From assembly GCA_025458025.1 (NCBI GenBank), contig JALOTF010000023.1, forward strand, positions 1 through 61,381: a DNA stretch of 61,381 nt, given 5' to 3'. Below the pieces are notes generated by a model, which did no database searches, was not told the origin of the DNA, and saw only the letters and a program-made list of their open reading frames with translations. Within the stretch, counting starts at the first letter, position 1; every line of letters begins with the position of its first letter. This DNA comes from Beijerinckiaceae bacterium (GTDB taxonomy: Bacteria > Pseudomonadota > Alphaproteobacteria > Rhizobiales > Beijerinckiaceae). Positions 1-8,474 of this stretch are shown here, piece after piece. Position numbers and translations under genes: made by a program.

Positions 1-1698
1 CAGGGCGCGCAGCTCGATCGCTTCCGCCTCCGGCGCGGCGAGACAGAAACCACCTTCGACTACAAGAAATATCTCGATAGCGGCGATCATGCCCTGCTGC
101 CTGCGCTGGAACCGCTCGACACGATCTTCGTGCCTGCCTCTCCGCGCACCGGCAATGTGCAGATCGATTTCGACGGCCGCACGCTCTCGGAGGCGGGGGA
201 TGGCGGCGAGGATCGTTCTTCCATCAAGGTCTTCGGCGAGGTGAACAAGCCAGGCATCTTCGCCCACAAGCCGGGCTCCACCGCGATTGACCTCATCATG
301 CGGGCCGGTGGCGTCACGCGCTATGCCTCGGTGGAGCAGATCCGCATCATCACCAAGGGGCAGCCCTCGATCTTCAACCTCCAGACTTTCCTCGATAGCG
401 GGAAGACGAGCCTGCTGCCGGAACTCACCGAGGGCGCGACCATTTTCGTGCCGAAGCAACTGGAGGAGATCCGCTCGGGCAAGAACACGGTCTATGTGAT
501 GGGCGAAGTCGCGAAACCCGGAGCCTTCGATTCGAAACCCGGTGCGGGCTTCATCGATATCCTCGCCAATTCCGGCGGCCCCACGCGCTTCGCGGATACT
601 CGACAGATCCGGCTCATCAAGGCCGATGGCAGCGTGGTGCTGGTGGATCTCCCGCTCTTCACCGAAGGCAAGGGCGGCAAGCTGCCCGAGGTCTCATCCG
701 GCGACGCGATCTTCGTGCCGGAAAAGACCGACACGAAGGAACCTTCTTGGCTGAAGGTCGCGCCGGATCGCGCGGTGAAGCTGATGGGGGCTGTCACCCG
801 CCCCGGTCGTTATGAATGGTCAGACGAAATGAGCCTGCTCGATCTTCTCGCGCAGGCCGGTGGCCCGACGCAGAAATCGGATATGGCGCGCATCCAGATC
901 CGCGCCTCCGAGACCGACAAGGGCAAGCCTGTGCTCTTCGATCTCACGGCCTATCTTAACGGGCAGGTGACGACCCTGCCGAAGCTGCGTGCCGGCGCGG
1001 TGATCATGGTGCCGGACCTGCCCTCGAGCCCCGTCGATATGAAAGGCCAGTGGGTGCAGCAGGCGCCGGAAGCCTCGATCTACATCATGGGGCAGGTGGG
1101 TTCGCCCGGGCGTTACGCCTTCAACACGCAGATGGGCTTCCTCGATATCATCGCGGCGGCGAATGGCCCCACGGGCAGTGCGGATTTGCGGAACGTGCGC
1201 GTCAGCCATCGCCACGGCAAGGGCAGCCGCGTGAGCAGGGTCAACCTCGCCCGCTATTTCGAGACAGGCGACGACAAGCTGCTGCCGCGCGTGAAGCCGG
1301 GCGATGTGATTTTCATCCCCGATCGCAACCGCGAATGGCTCGACAGCCCGAAGGAATCGACCGTCCGCGTCATCGGCGCGGTGGGCAAGCCGGGGCGCTA
1401 TCGCTTCACCGACGACATGACCCTGCTCGACCTGCTCGCCGAGGCCGGTGGCCCGACTGACAGTGCGCTGCAATCGAAGATCGTGGTCATCAATATCTCG
1501 CAGCAGGCGGAAGGCGCGCGGCTCTTTGATCTCGTGACCTTCGCCAAGACCGGCAACATCGAGAAGCTGCCCGTCGTGCGCGCGGGCGACACGGTCTACG
1601 TGCCGAATACCTCGCAGAGCGACTGGAAGATCTTCATGGATGGCTTCCGGGACGTTATCCCCATCGTCTCGATCATTGCGCTGATCGGAGCCCTGTGA
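1..1698 (+). CDS. SLBB-repeat polysaccharide export protein (5' end outside window)
   Basis: The frame is open from the first base, so the N-terminus, with any signal peptide and Poly_export domain, lies upstream. At least five SLBB-type beta-grasp repeats are visible. Each begins with a V-x-G-x-V-x-x-P-G motif (near nt 229, 490, 775, 1078 and 1363) and is followed by a (A/S)GGPT-like turn. A sixth partial repeat lies at the window edge. The protein ends in a hydrophobic stretch (IPIVSIIALIGAL), probably a terminal membrane helix. SLBB proteins of the Wza/GumB/ExoF class form the outer-membrane or periplasmic channel for capsule or exopolysaccharide. The stop overlaps the start of the next gene (TGATG), so the two are co-translated. 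The number of repeats is higher than in E. coli Wza. The exact subfamily cannot be set without the N-terminus. Confidence 0.85.
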   Translation, partial: QGAQLDRFRLRRGETETTFDYKKYLDSGDHALLPALEPLDTIFVPASPRTGNVQIDFDGRTLSEAGDGGEDRSSIKVFGEVNKPGIFAHKPGSTAIDLIMRAGGVTRYASVEQIRIITKGQPSIFNLQTFLDSGKTSLLPELTEGATIFVPKQLEEIRSGKNTVYVMGEVAKPGAFDSKPGAGFIDILANSGGPTRFADTRQIRLIKADGSVVLVDLPLFTEGKGGKLPEVSSGDAIFVPEKTDTKEPSWLKVAPDRAVKLMGAVTRPGRYEWSDEMSLLDLLAQAGGPTQKSDMARIQIRASETDKGKPVLFDLTAYLNGQVTTLPKLRAGAVIMVPDLPSSPVDMKGQWVQQAPEASIYIMGQVGSPGRYAFNTQMGFLDIIAAANGPTGSADLRNVRVSHRHGKGSRVSRVNLARYFETGDDKLLPRVKPGDVIFIPDRNREWLDSPKESTVRVIGAVGKPGRYRFTDDMTLLDLLAEAGGPTDSALQSKIVVINISQQAEGARLFDLVTFAKTGNIEKLPVVRAGDTVYVPNTSQSDWKIFMDGFRDVIPIVSIIALIGAL

Positions 1699-2402
1699 TG
1701 AGCGCCCCGAGCCGGATCGATCCGCGCCTCCACACCATGCTGGAGCGGCTGCGCAATGCAAGCTTCACACGCGGCGCGCGGGTCATCGCTTTCACCGCGC
1801 CGCACCCCGATGCGGGGACGTCGCTGGTGGCCGCGATGTTCGCGCAGCGCCTGCACGAAACAGGGCTGAAGGTTTTGCTGGTCGATGCCTCGCTGGGCCT
1901 CTCGCCCCGCGCGCCGTTCGCACAATGGGCGCCGGGCGATGGGCAGGCGAGCCAGATGGTCGCGAGCCGTGCCGGCGCTCCGGATCAACTCTGGATTTCG
2001 GTTCACCCGGAGGATGCCGGGCGCTTCAATGATCCCGCTCGCCTCAAGACCATGATGACCGAGGATCTCGCCGACTATGATGCTATCATCGTGGATTGCG
2101 CCCCGGCAGAAATCGGCTCCGGCTCGGCCATCGAGGCGATGACCATCGCGGCGATCGCTGGTGCGACGCTCATCGTTTCGAAGGCCAATCGCACCCTGCG
2201 CGCAGAATGGGAGGCCGCCCTGCGCCTCCTTTCTGAATGCGGGGCGCAACTCGCGGGCATTGTCGTAAATGATGTCGATGCCCCGCCCTTCGGCGCCGAA
2301 ATTGCACGCGAGGCGAGGCGCTTCGAGCGGTTCCTGCCGCGTGTTTCCCGCGCCATCCAGAACTGGGCGCAAAGGGTCGCGTTGTTCAATGCCCCGGTGT
2401 GA
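1698..2402 (+). CDS. BY-kinase/CpsD-like ATPase with degenerate P-loop
   Basis: A 234-residue protein with the fold signature of the cytoplasmic half of bacterial tyrosine kinases and other MinD-like ATPases. Visible motifs are a P-loop position (APHPDAGTS, about residues 33-41), a Walker A'-like strand (VLLVDASLG) and a Walker B-like strand (YDAIIVDCAP). The P-loop lacks the invariant lysine of GxxxxGK(S/T): it reads AGTS where GKS/GKT is expected. There is no C-terminal tyrosine cluster. ATG at 1698 overlaps the upstream stop. A GTG at 1695 is an alternative start. The gene lies between the exporter and a glycosyltransferase, so a role in polysaccharide assembly is likely, but kinase activity is doubtful. 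It may act as a nucleotide-independent partner of the Wzz-like protein encoded at 14402. Confidence 0.7.
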   Translation: MSAPSRIDPRLHTMLERLRNASFTRGARVIAFTAPHPDAGTSLVAAMFAQRLHETGLKVLLVDASLGLSPRAPFAQWAPGDGQASQMVASRAGAPDQLWISVHPEDAGRFNDPARLKTMMTEDLADYDAIIVDCAPAEIGSGSAIEAMTIAAIAGATLIVSKANRTLRAEWEAALRLLSECGAQLAGIVVNDVDAPPFGAEIAREARRFERFLPRVSRAIQNWAQRVALFNAPV

Positions 2403-3426
2403 GAACGGCCCGATTGTGCTGCTCCTCGATTCCTCCGGCCTCGGCGGGATCGAGACCCATGTCGCGACCCTCGCCGCCACCCTGCGCGCCGCGGGCGAAA
2501 GCGCGCAAATCCTGTTCCTGACCGACCATGGCCCGAACCCGTTTCATACGCAGCTTCAGGCGCTCGATCTGCCATTTGCGGTGCTCGACGGGCGGGTGGG
2601 AAGCCTCTGGCTTTGGCTTCGGCGTGTTCGGCCGCGCCTGCTCCACACCCATGGATACAAGGCGGGGTTGATCGGGCGTCTCGTCGCGCGGGCGCGTGGT
2701 TTGCCTGTGGTCTCGACCTTCCATGCGGGGGAGCGCGCGCCGTTTCCCGTGGGGCTCTATCAGCGGCTCGATGAATGGACGAGCCTGCTCGCCGAGCGCA
2801 TCGCGGTTTCCGCGCCGATTGCGGAAAAGCTGCCTTTTCTAACCACGTTTATCCCCAATTTCATCCGCATCCCCGCAGTGATGGAACGGCCGAAGCGCGT
2901 GCCCCGCATTGCCTTCGTGGGGCGCCTCAGCCCGGAAAAGGCGCCGGATCGATTCTGCGCGCTGGCGCGGCGTGTGCAGGCGCCGTTCCATCTCTATGGC
3001 GATGGCCCGATGCGGGCCGCGCTGGAGCGCGACTTTGCGGATTGTGTCACCTTCCATGGTTTCCGCACGGATATGCAGGCGGTTTGGCCCGAGATTGACC
3101 TGCTCATCATTCCCTCGCGCGCAGAGGGCTTGCCGATGGCCGCGCTGGAAGCGATAGCGCGTGGCATTCCGCTGATCGCGACGGATGTCGGCGCGCTCTC
3201 GACCGTGATCGGCGAAGGGGAAGCCGGCTTTCTCGTGTCCGATGGACCGGATGAGGTGGTCATCGCGTCAGCGGCCAAGGCGCTTGATCAATGGCTCGGG
3301 ATGGGCGAAGCCGCTCGCTCTGATCTCTCTTCCTGCGCCCGCGAACGGGCCATCCGGTATTTCGGCGAAGGCCCCGCGTTGGCGGCAATCCGCGCGGTTT
3401 ATGCCCGCGCGTGTCGGCAGTGCTGA
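2389..3426 (+). CDS. Glycosyltransferase family 4
   Basis: A 345-residue GT-B fold glycosyltransferase. The N-terminal Rossmann half carries the typical Gly-rich loop (SSGLGGIETHV) and a LLHTHGYKAGL segment. The C-terminal half has the donor-binding signatures IAFVGRLSPEKAPD and, further on, a SRAEGLPMAALEAIA motif containing the E-x7-E pair of GT4 enzymes. ATG at 2389 gives a 14-nt overlap with the preceding gene, and translational coupling is likely. The enzyme probably adds one sugar of the exopolysaccharide repeat unit at the cytoplasmic membrane. Donor and acceptor cannot be read from the sequence. The gene ends exactly where the convergent regulator gene ends (3426/3427), so no intergenic terminator separates them. 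Confidence 0.82.
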   Translation: MPRCENGPIVLLLDSSGLGGIETHVATLAATLRAAGESAQILFLTDHGPNPFHTQLQALDLPFAVLDGRVGSLWLWLRRVRPRLLHTHGYKAGLIGRLVARARGLPVVSTFHAGERAPFPVGLYQRLDEWTSLLAERIAVSAPIAEKLPFLTTFIPNFIRIPAVMERPKRVPRIAFVGRLSPEKAPDRFCALARRVQAPFHLYGDGPMRAALERDFADCVTFHGFRTDMQAVWPEIDLLIIPSRAEGLPMAALEAIARGIPLIATDVGALSTVIGEGEAGFLVSDGPDEVVIASAAKALDQWLGMGEAARSDLSSCARERAIRYFGEGPALAAIRAVYARACRQC

Positions 3427-4932
3427 TCACGTACACGGCTCGATCACCAGCAGGGTCCAGTCATCTACCGGGGAATGCGTCAGTACTTGGCGGATCGTCG
3501 CATCGACCAGTTCCATGCTCTCGTCGAAGGAGGCATTGGCGGCCATAGCCAGCACATCCGTCAGCCAGGCAGGTGCAGAGGTTCCGGCATTGTCGGCGCG
3601 CGGATCCACGCCATCGGTCGGGATGTAGAGCCGCTCACCGGCCGCCAGTTCGAGCGACACCGTATCGTAGGTCGCGCCTTCGATCAGGCCAGGAAGCGGA
3701 CCATCTGTCTCGACCATTCCGATGCCGAACGGGCTTGCGACAATGGCACGCGGATGGCCGGCGCCGGCGAGTTCCACGCGGCCATCATTGAGCAGATCCA
3801 CGACCATCATCGTGAGGAACGAGCCGGGCAGCACCGGCTCGCGACACAAAGCGCTGGAAGTCGCAGCGATCAGTTCGCCAGCTGACGTGTGCGGCAGCGC
3901 GCCATGGATGCCGCGAATCGCCGCCTTGAAGCGCATGCCCGCGAGCTGGGCGGAAAGCCCGTGCCCCATCACATCCGCCAGCACAATGCGCTTGCCATGA
4001 TCGAGCCGCAGCACGGAGAGGAAATCCCCGCGCCCGAAGCCGGCGCGCGCCGAAAGCGCCTGCGTTCGGAAGGGACCGAGATGCTCGGGCAGGCGATCAT
4101 CACCTTCCTGATCGATGCTGCCGCCGAAATAGCGGAAGATCCGCGCATGCTGGCGAATGCTGCGTGCGAGCATGGCCGTCACGGCACCATGCAAGGTTTC
4201 AGCGCTCACCGGCTTGAACAAAACTTGCTCCACGCCGGCTTCCGATACGCGATGCAGGATGGCCGTGTCGCGTTCGCCGGTAATCACCATGACCGGCACG
4301 GGCGGGCGATCAATATCGCCTTCGAGGATATCGACCAGCTCGCTGCCTTGCCGCCCTTCGAGATGCAGATCGGTGACGATCCCGTCGATGCGTTCGGCGC
4401 GCGAGATCTGGATCGCGCTGTCGAGCGAAGCCGCTTTCAGCACGCGATATGGCTGCGAGAGCATCGCGGCATAGGTTTCGAGCAGCAACGGGCTGTCCTC
4501 CACCACCAGCAGGGTGGGGCGGCGCTCGCCCATCTGGATTTTGCCGACAAATCGATTGGGCGGTCCCGGCTCGTAGATCACCTCATCCAGCATACTCTCG
4601 ATGATCGAGAGACCGCGCCCGGATTCTGCGAAGAGGTGGTCGCGCTTCATCCGGCTGTTGGCGAGGCTGCGCTGGAAGCCTTCGAAAGCGCCGCCATCAT
4701 CGATGATTTCGATGACGATGCTAGAACCTTCCAGTAGCAGGCGCACGCCCAGCTTTGTCGGTTCCGGATCGCCGTGGCGGATGGCATTCGCGCCCATTTC
4801 GGCGATGCTCAGCAGGATCGCGTCCCGTACGGCCTCGTTCGGGCAGAGCGTCTGGAGACGCGCCGCGACATCCTTCCGCAGAAGCGAAAGGGCCTGAAGA
4901 TCGGGCGGGATTTGCGCATCGAACAGGATCAT
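3427..4932 (-). CDS. HATPase-receiver-PP2C (SpoIIE-type) fusion regulator
   Basis: A 501-residue cytoplasmic regulator with three domains. Residues ~1-135 are an RsbW/SpoIIAB-like HATPase: N-box EMGANAIRHG, G1 box DDGGAF, G2 box GRGLSII. Residues ~138-255 are a receiver domain: acidic pocket VVED, phospho-acceptor Asp in VTDLHL, conserved Lys in LFKPV. Residues ~275-500 are a PP2C phosphatase with the metal-binding aspartates in LADVMGHGLSA, a TDGVD motif and a C-terminal DDWTLLV motif. The family is known for partner switching: the kinase domain phosphorylates, and the PP2C domain dephosphorylates, a STAS anti-anti-sigma protein. No STAS gene is visible nearby. The start lies 15 nt after the upstream glycosyltransferase stop, so the two form an operon inside the polysaccharide locus. 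Confidence 0.88.
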   Translation of the reverse strand: MILFDAQIPPDLQALSLLRKDVAARLQTLCPNEAVRDAILLSIAEMGANAIRHGDPEPTKLGVRLLLEGSSIVIEIIDDGGAFEGFQRSLANSRMKRDHLFAESGRGLSIIESMLDEVIYEPGPPNRFVGKIQMGERRPTLLVVEDSPLLLETYAAMLSQPYRVLKAASLDSAIQISRAERIDGIVTDLHLEGRQGSELVDILEGDIDRPPVPVMVITGERDTAILHRVSEAGVEQVLFKPVSAETLHGAVTAMLARSIRQHARIFRYFGGSIDQEGDDRLPEHLGPFRTQALSARAGFGRGDFLSVLRLDHGKRIVLADVMGHGLSAQLAGMRFKAAIRGIHGALPHTSAGELIAATSSALCREPVLPGSFLTMMVVDLLNDGRVELAGAGHPRAIVASPFGIGMVETDGPLPGLIEGATYDTVSLELAAGERLYIPTDGVDPRADNAGTSAPAWLTDVLAMAANASFDESMELVDATIRQVLTHSPVDDWTLLVIEPCT

Positions 4933-4947
4933 CTGGCGCTTCCCCGC

Positions 4948-5910
4948 TTACACCCGCGCCGCGCCCGCATCCCGCGGGGCATGCACGCTGCGCACGAGAT
5001 CAGCCGTTGCAGCCCTAAGCTTGTTGACTTCCGGCGCGATGAAAAACGCACGCAATTCGTCGGATGCCGCGCGCATGCGCCGTCCCTCCGCGCGGGCGAT
5101 CTCGGCCTTGGCGCGCAGGATGCGGGCGCGTCCCTGCCGCCAGGCCTTCCGCAGGGCTGGGTTCTCGTGATCCCGGTAGCGATCGAGGATGTCAGAAATC
5201 GCGAGAAGCCGCTTGTCGCGCTGGGCGGTGAGGCTGTTCGGGCGCATCAGATAGCGCATCGCCACCATGCTGGTGGCTGCCACCGGGGCCATGGCCGCGA
5301 GGCGTAGCCAGAGATCCCAATCCTCGGCGGAGGCGAGGCGGGTCGCAAATCCATTCGCATTTTGCAACAGCGTTTTGCGGGCCGCGACGGTGGAGGTGCC
5401 CACGAGATTGACCGCAAGCAGGGTCGCCTCGGCCTCTTCCACGCGGAAGAAATGCGAGGGCGGCTGCGCACGAAACTCGGATTTCCAGTATTCGAAACAG
5501 GTGCCGCGATCATCGCCCGTGGGGCCGAAATGCCGGTAATCGGTGAAGGTGAAACCGACTTCCGGGTTGCGCTCCATATAGTCCACCTGCACGCGCAGCT
5601 TGCCGCGCTCCCAGATGTCATCAGAGTCGAGAAAGGCGATGATAGGCGCTGAAGCAATTGAAATCGCTTCATTTCTGGCGCCAGAGGGCCCGACGCCGCC
5701 GGTGTGTAGCACGCGCAGGAAAGGGTTTTTCTGCGAGGCGCGATAGAGCCATTCGCGCGCGCCATCGGTCGAGCCGTCATCGACGACGATGATCTCCGTG
5801 CCCGGCACCTGCTGCGCCTCTACCGAGGCGAGGGCAGCCGGCAAAGTGTCGAAATTGTTGCGGTTGGGAATGACGACGCTCACGCGGGCATCGTGGAATT
5901 CGGCGCGCAT
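4948..5910 (-). CDS. Glycosyltransferase family 2
   Basis: A 320-residue GT-A fold enzyme. The N-terminus shows VSVVIPNRNNFDTLP and IIVVDDGSTDGA, the nucleotide-sugar binding motifs of GT2, followed by FLDSDDIW, which includes the DxD metal-binding motif. ATG at 5910 was chosen because an AGGAGG sits seven bases upstream, although the open frame continues much further as a shadow of the divergent gene. The gene is followed after 15 nt by the HATPase-receiver-PP2C regulator, so the two are likely one transcript. It diverges from the glycosyltransferase at 6016; the ~100-nt divergent region holds a sigma-54 type promoter for the other strand. Likely role: transfer of one sugar to the lipid-linked repeat unit. 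The substrate is unknown. Confidence 0.85.
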   Translation of the reverse strand: MRAEFHDARVSVVIPNRNNFDTLPAALASVEAQQVPGTEIIVVDDGSTDGAREWLYRASQKNPFLRVLHTGGVGPSGARNEAISIASAPIIAFLDSDDIWERGKLRVQVDYMERNPEVGFTFTDYRHFGPTGDDRGTCFEYWKSEFRAQPPSHFFRVEEAEATLLAVNLVGTSTVAARKTLLQNANGFATRLASAEDWDLWLRLAAMAPVAATSMVAMRYLMRPNSLTAQRDKRLLAISDILDRYRDHENPALRKAWRQGRARILRAKAEIARAEGRRMRAASDELRAFFIAPEVNKLRAATADLVRSVHAPRDAGAARV

Positions 5911-5947
5911 GGAAAAGGCCTCCTGAGAATGCCGGTCGTTCTGCCGG

Positions 5948-5964
5948 CTGGCACCTGCCTTGCT
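5948..5964 (+). promoter_or_regulatory. Sigma-54 (-24/-12) promoter upstream of the second EPS operon
   Basis: The sequence CTGGCACCTGCCTTGCT matches the sigma-54 consensus YTGGCAC(G)-N4-TTGCW with invariant GG and GC at the correct spacing (11 bases from the second G to the G of GC). Transcription would start near 5975, about 40 bases before the ATG at 6016. An NtrC-type activator of the kind that works with sigma-54 is encoded in the same locus (15858-17339). Confidence 0.6.
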
Positions 5965-6015
5965 GATTCCGTGCCGCATGCCGGCTGACCGGCCCTTTCT
6001 CCGGGACCACTCATC

Positions 6016-7179
6016 ATGAAGCGCCTTGCCTATCTCCTCGCGGATTTTCCGGTTCTCTCGGAAACCTTCATCGGCAACGAAATCCGGGCCATGCGCCAGA
6101 AAGGTCATGAGGTGCTGCCGCTGCTGATGAGCCTGCGCGAGGGCCTTGCCCAACCGGAGGATCGCCTGCTCGCGGAGACGGCTGATCAGCTTCGTGATCT
6201 GCCGTATGGCTTCGAGGCGATGTTTCGGCCGCCCGTTGCTGGGTTGTCCCGTGCGTTGAAATTCGTGATGGTGCAGAAGCGCCTGCCGCGTGCCTCGCTG
6301 TTCTACCAGTCGTTCCGTATCGCGCGCTTTTTCCGCGAGCGCGGGATCGACCATGTGCATGCGCATTTCGCTGGTGGTGCGGCAGCCCATGCGCTGGTGG
6401 CGGCGCGCCTCGCGGGGATCACATGCTCCTTCGTGTGCCATGGACATGATGTCTATGCCGAGCCGGAGGATCTGCCGCTGAAGCTCGCGAGCGCCGATCT
6501 CGTGGTTGCGGTCTGCGGTGATCTCGCGCGGGACATCGCGATGATTGCCCCCGCCGCACGGCTCGTGGAAGTGCCTTGCGGGATTGATCCGGACCGGTTT
6601 CGTTTCCGCGATCAGGCCACGCCCAATGGGCGTTTGCTTTTCATCGGCCGCCTTGTTGCACAGAAGGGCATTGATGATCTCATCACCGCGCTGGCACTGA
6701 TGCCGCCGGATGAGCGCCCGGCGCTCGATATTGTAGGCGATGGCCCTTTGCGTGAGACGCTCTCGCGACAGGCGCAGGCTGCGGGGCTGGGGGAAGTGCA
6801 GTTTCTGGGCCCGAAGCCGGCGCAATGGCTGGTGGAGAACGGTCCGCGTTATCTCGCGCTCGTCGCGCCCTTCAAGATTGCGCCGGATGGCGCGCGCGAT
6901 ACGGGACCGCTGGTCGTGAAGGAGGCGATGGCGATGGGCCTGCCGGTCATTTCCACGGCCTTCATGGGCGTGAAGGAGACGCTGGATTGCGAGACCGGTT
7001 TCCTCGTGCCGCCGGCTGATCCTCTCGGCCTTCATGCGGCCTTGCGGCTTGCAATGCAGCAGGGCCCGCTGAGCCGGACGCGCATGTTGCAGGCCGCGCG
7101 CGAGCGGGTTGCCCGGCATTTCTCGCTCTCGGCCTCGGCGGATCGCTTGTCGGCCGCCTTCGAGGGATTGCAACAGTGA
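6016..7179 (+). CDS. Glycosyltransferase family 4 (WcaL/colanic-acid type)
   Basis: A 387-residue GT-B glycosyltransferase. The N-terminus (LAYLLADFPVLSETFIGNEI) is typical of WcaL/AmsK-like exopolysaccharide glycosyltransferases. The middle has HVHAHFAGGAAAHA and a CHGHDVYA segment. The C-terminal half has LLFIGRLVAQKGIDDLI and the ETG segment near the end, with the E-x7-E region around GPLVVKEAMAMGLPV. It heads an operon with wzx-like and wzy-like genes, and its stop overlaps the next start (GTGA). A near-perfect sigma-54 promoter lies just upstream, so expression is probably under the locus's NtrC-type activator. Sugar specificity is unknown. Confidence 0.85.
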   Translation: MKRLAYLLADFPVLSETFIGNEIRAMRQKGHEVLPLLMSLREGLAQPEDRLLAETADQLRDLPYGFEAMFRPPVAGLSRALKFVMVQKRLPRASLFYQSFRIARFFRERGIDHVHAHFAGGAAAHALVAARLAGITCSFVCHGHDVYAEPEDLPLKLASADLVVAVCGDLARDIAMIAPAARLVEVPCGIDPDRFRFRDQATPNGRLLFIGRLVAQKGIDDLITALALMPPDERPALDIVGDGPLRETLSRQAQAAGLGEVQFLGPKPAQWLVENGPRYLALVAPFKIAPDGARDTGPLVVKEAMAMGLPVISTAFMGVKETLDCETGFLVPPADPLGLHAALRLAMQQGPLSRTRMLQAARERVARHFSLSASADRLSAAFEGLQQ

Positions 7180-8474
7180 CCCTCGCGACCCTGCGCCCTT
7201 TTCTGTTTTACGCGGCGAGCATCGCGCTGGGCAAAGGGTTGAGCCTCATCACCCTGCCGGTGATGGCGCGCGCGCTCGATCCTGCGCAATTCGTGCGGCT
7301 CGACATGGCGGCGAGCCTTGTGGAGCCGGTCGGGCTCTTCGCGGCCTTTGCGCTGGGTGATACGCTGTTTCGCCACGCACGCGGCACGCCGGAGGATTTA
7401 CGCGTGGCCCTCGGCCGCCTTCTTGGTCTGGGCTTGGCCGTCGCGAGCCTGCTCGTTCTCCTTACGCAATTCGCGCTTCTTCCGCTGGTCCAGGCTTGGC
7501 CCAATATGCCAGGCGAAACCGCCCTGCGGCTCGTGCTGCTCGCGGCCTGCCTCGGTGGCATGATCGAGTTGCCGCTGGCCTATATGCGGCTGGGCGGACA
7601 TGCAGGCTTGTTTCTCACGGTTGTTGCGGCGCGCTCGCTGATGCAAGCGGGCCTTATGGTGGGCTTGCTTCTGTCAGGCTGGGGAATCGATGCGGTGCTC
7701 ATCGCCAATGCGAGCGTTGATATCGCGATTGTCGCGGTGCTTCTCCTTACCTTGCCGAAGGGCACGCGCCCTGCTTTGGCGCTCGGGCATTTTCGCCCTT
7801 TGCTGCGTTATGCCGGACCGATCCTGCTCGGCGGTTTCGCGATGTTCGCGCTCGGTGCTTGTGACCGCTGGTTTCTGGCCGGCAAGGTGGCTGCGCAGGA
7901 TCTCGCGCATTATGCGCTGGCTGCGAAGCTCGCCCTCGCGCTGGCGCTGCTTACGCAGCCCTTTGCGCTCTGGTGGTATCCGCGTCGCCTTGGCGTGCTC
8001 GCCGGGCCGGATGGCATTGCGCGCACCATGCGGTTCTGGATGATCGGCCTCGCCCTCGTGGGCCTCGGGGCGGTGCTGGTGATGCTCGGCGCGCGGCTTC
8101 TCATCCTCGGCTTTATGCCCGAGGCCTATCATGGTGCGCTGCGCTATCTCCCTGCGCTTCTCGCGATTGCCGCGCTGAACGAACTCTCTTCGCTCTCCAA
8201 CGGCGTCGCCTATGCCCGCGCGGATGGCTGGCGGGTTCTCACGACCAACCTCAGCGGCGCGAGTGTTGCGCTGCTGTTCTACCTGCTGCTCATCCCGCCT
8301 TTCGGCGTGACCGGCGCGATTGTCGCGACCCTTCTCGGGCAGGTCGTGCGCCTCGGCCTGTTTCTCGCGGATCGGCATGGCGAGGCACGCCTGCCTTATC
8401 CGCTGTTGCGCGCGGGGCTGTTCGCCTCTGTCTGCATTGGCCTGGTGGGCAGCCTCGGATGGGGAGCGGCATGA
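7176..8474 (+). CDS. Wzx-like polysaccharide flippase (MATE/MOP superfamily)
   Basis: A 432-residue, strongly hydrophobic protein with about 12 predicted membrane segments, for example LLGLGLAVASLLVLLTQFALL and ILLGGFAMFALGACDRWFLA. The N-terminal pattern (ASIALGKGLSLITLPVMARAL) is that of the polysaccharide transporter family, which flips lipid-linked repeat units across the inner membrane. The start is GTG at 7176, overlapping the upstream stop as GTGA. The stop overlaps the ATG of the Wzy-like gene, so the three genes from 6016 form a tightly coupled operon. A lipid-linked oligosaccharide is the expected substrate; the sequence does not define which. Confidence 0.83.
   Translation: MTLATLRPFLFYAASIALGKGLSLITLPVMARALDPAQFVRLDMAASLVEPVGLFAAFALGDTLFRHARGTPEDLRVALGRLLGLGLAVASLLVLLTQFALLPLVQAWPNMPGETALRLVLLAACLGGMIELPLAYMRLGGHAGLFLTVVAARSLMQAGLMVGLLLSGWGIDAVLIANASVDIAIVAVLLLTLPKGTRPALALGHFRPLLRYAGPILLGGFAMFALGACDRWFLAGKVAAQDLAHYALAAKLALALALLTQPFALWWYPRRLGVLAGPDGIARTMRFWMIGLALVGLGAVLVMLGARLLILGFMPEAYHGALRYLPALLAIAALNELSSLSNGVAYARADGWRVLTTNLSGASVALLFYLLLIPPFGVTGAIVATLLGQVVRLGLFLADRHGEARLPYPLLRAGLFASVCIGLVGSLGWGAA

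Noticed and set aside
5961-5976. Minus-strand -24/-12-like sequence (CGGCACGGAATCAGCA) for the divergent GT2/PP2C operon
   Set aside because: GG and GC are correctly spaced, but three other consensus positions are wrong, and it overlaps the much better plus-strand site.
4948-7173. A 741-codon minus-strand open frame
   Set aside because: Only the last 320 codons are a real glycosyltransferase. The rest is the high-GC shadow of the plus-strand gene at 6016, and a good ribosome site marks 5910 as the start.
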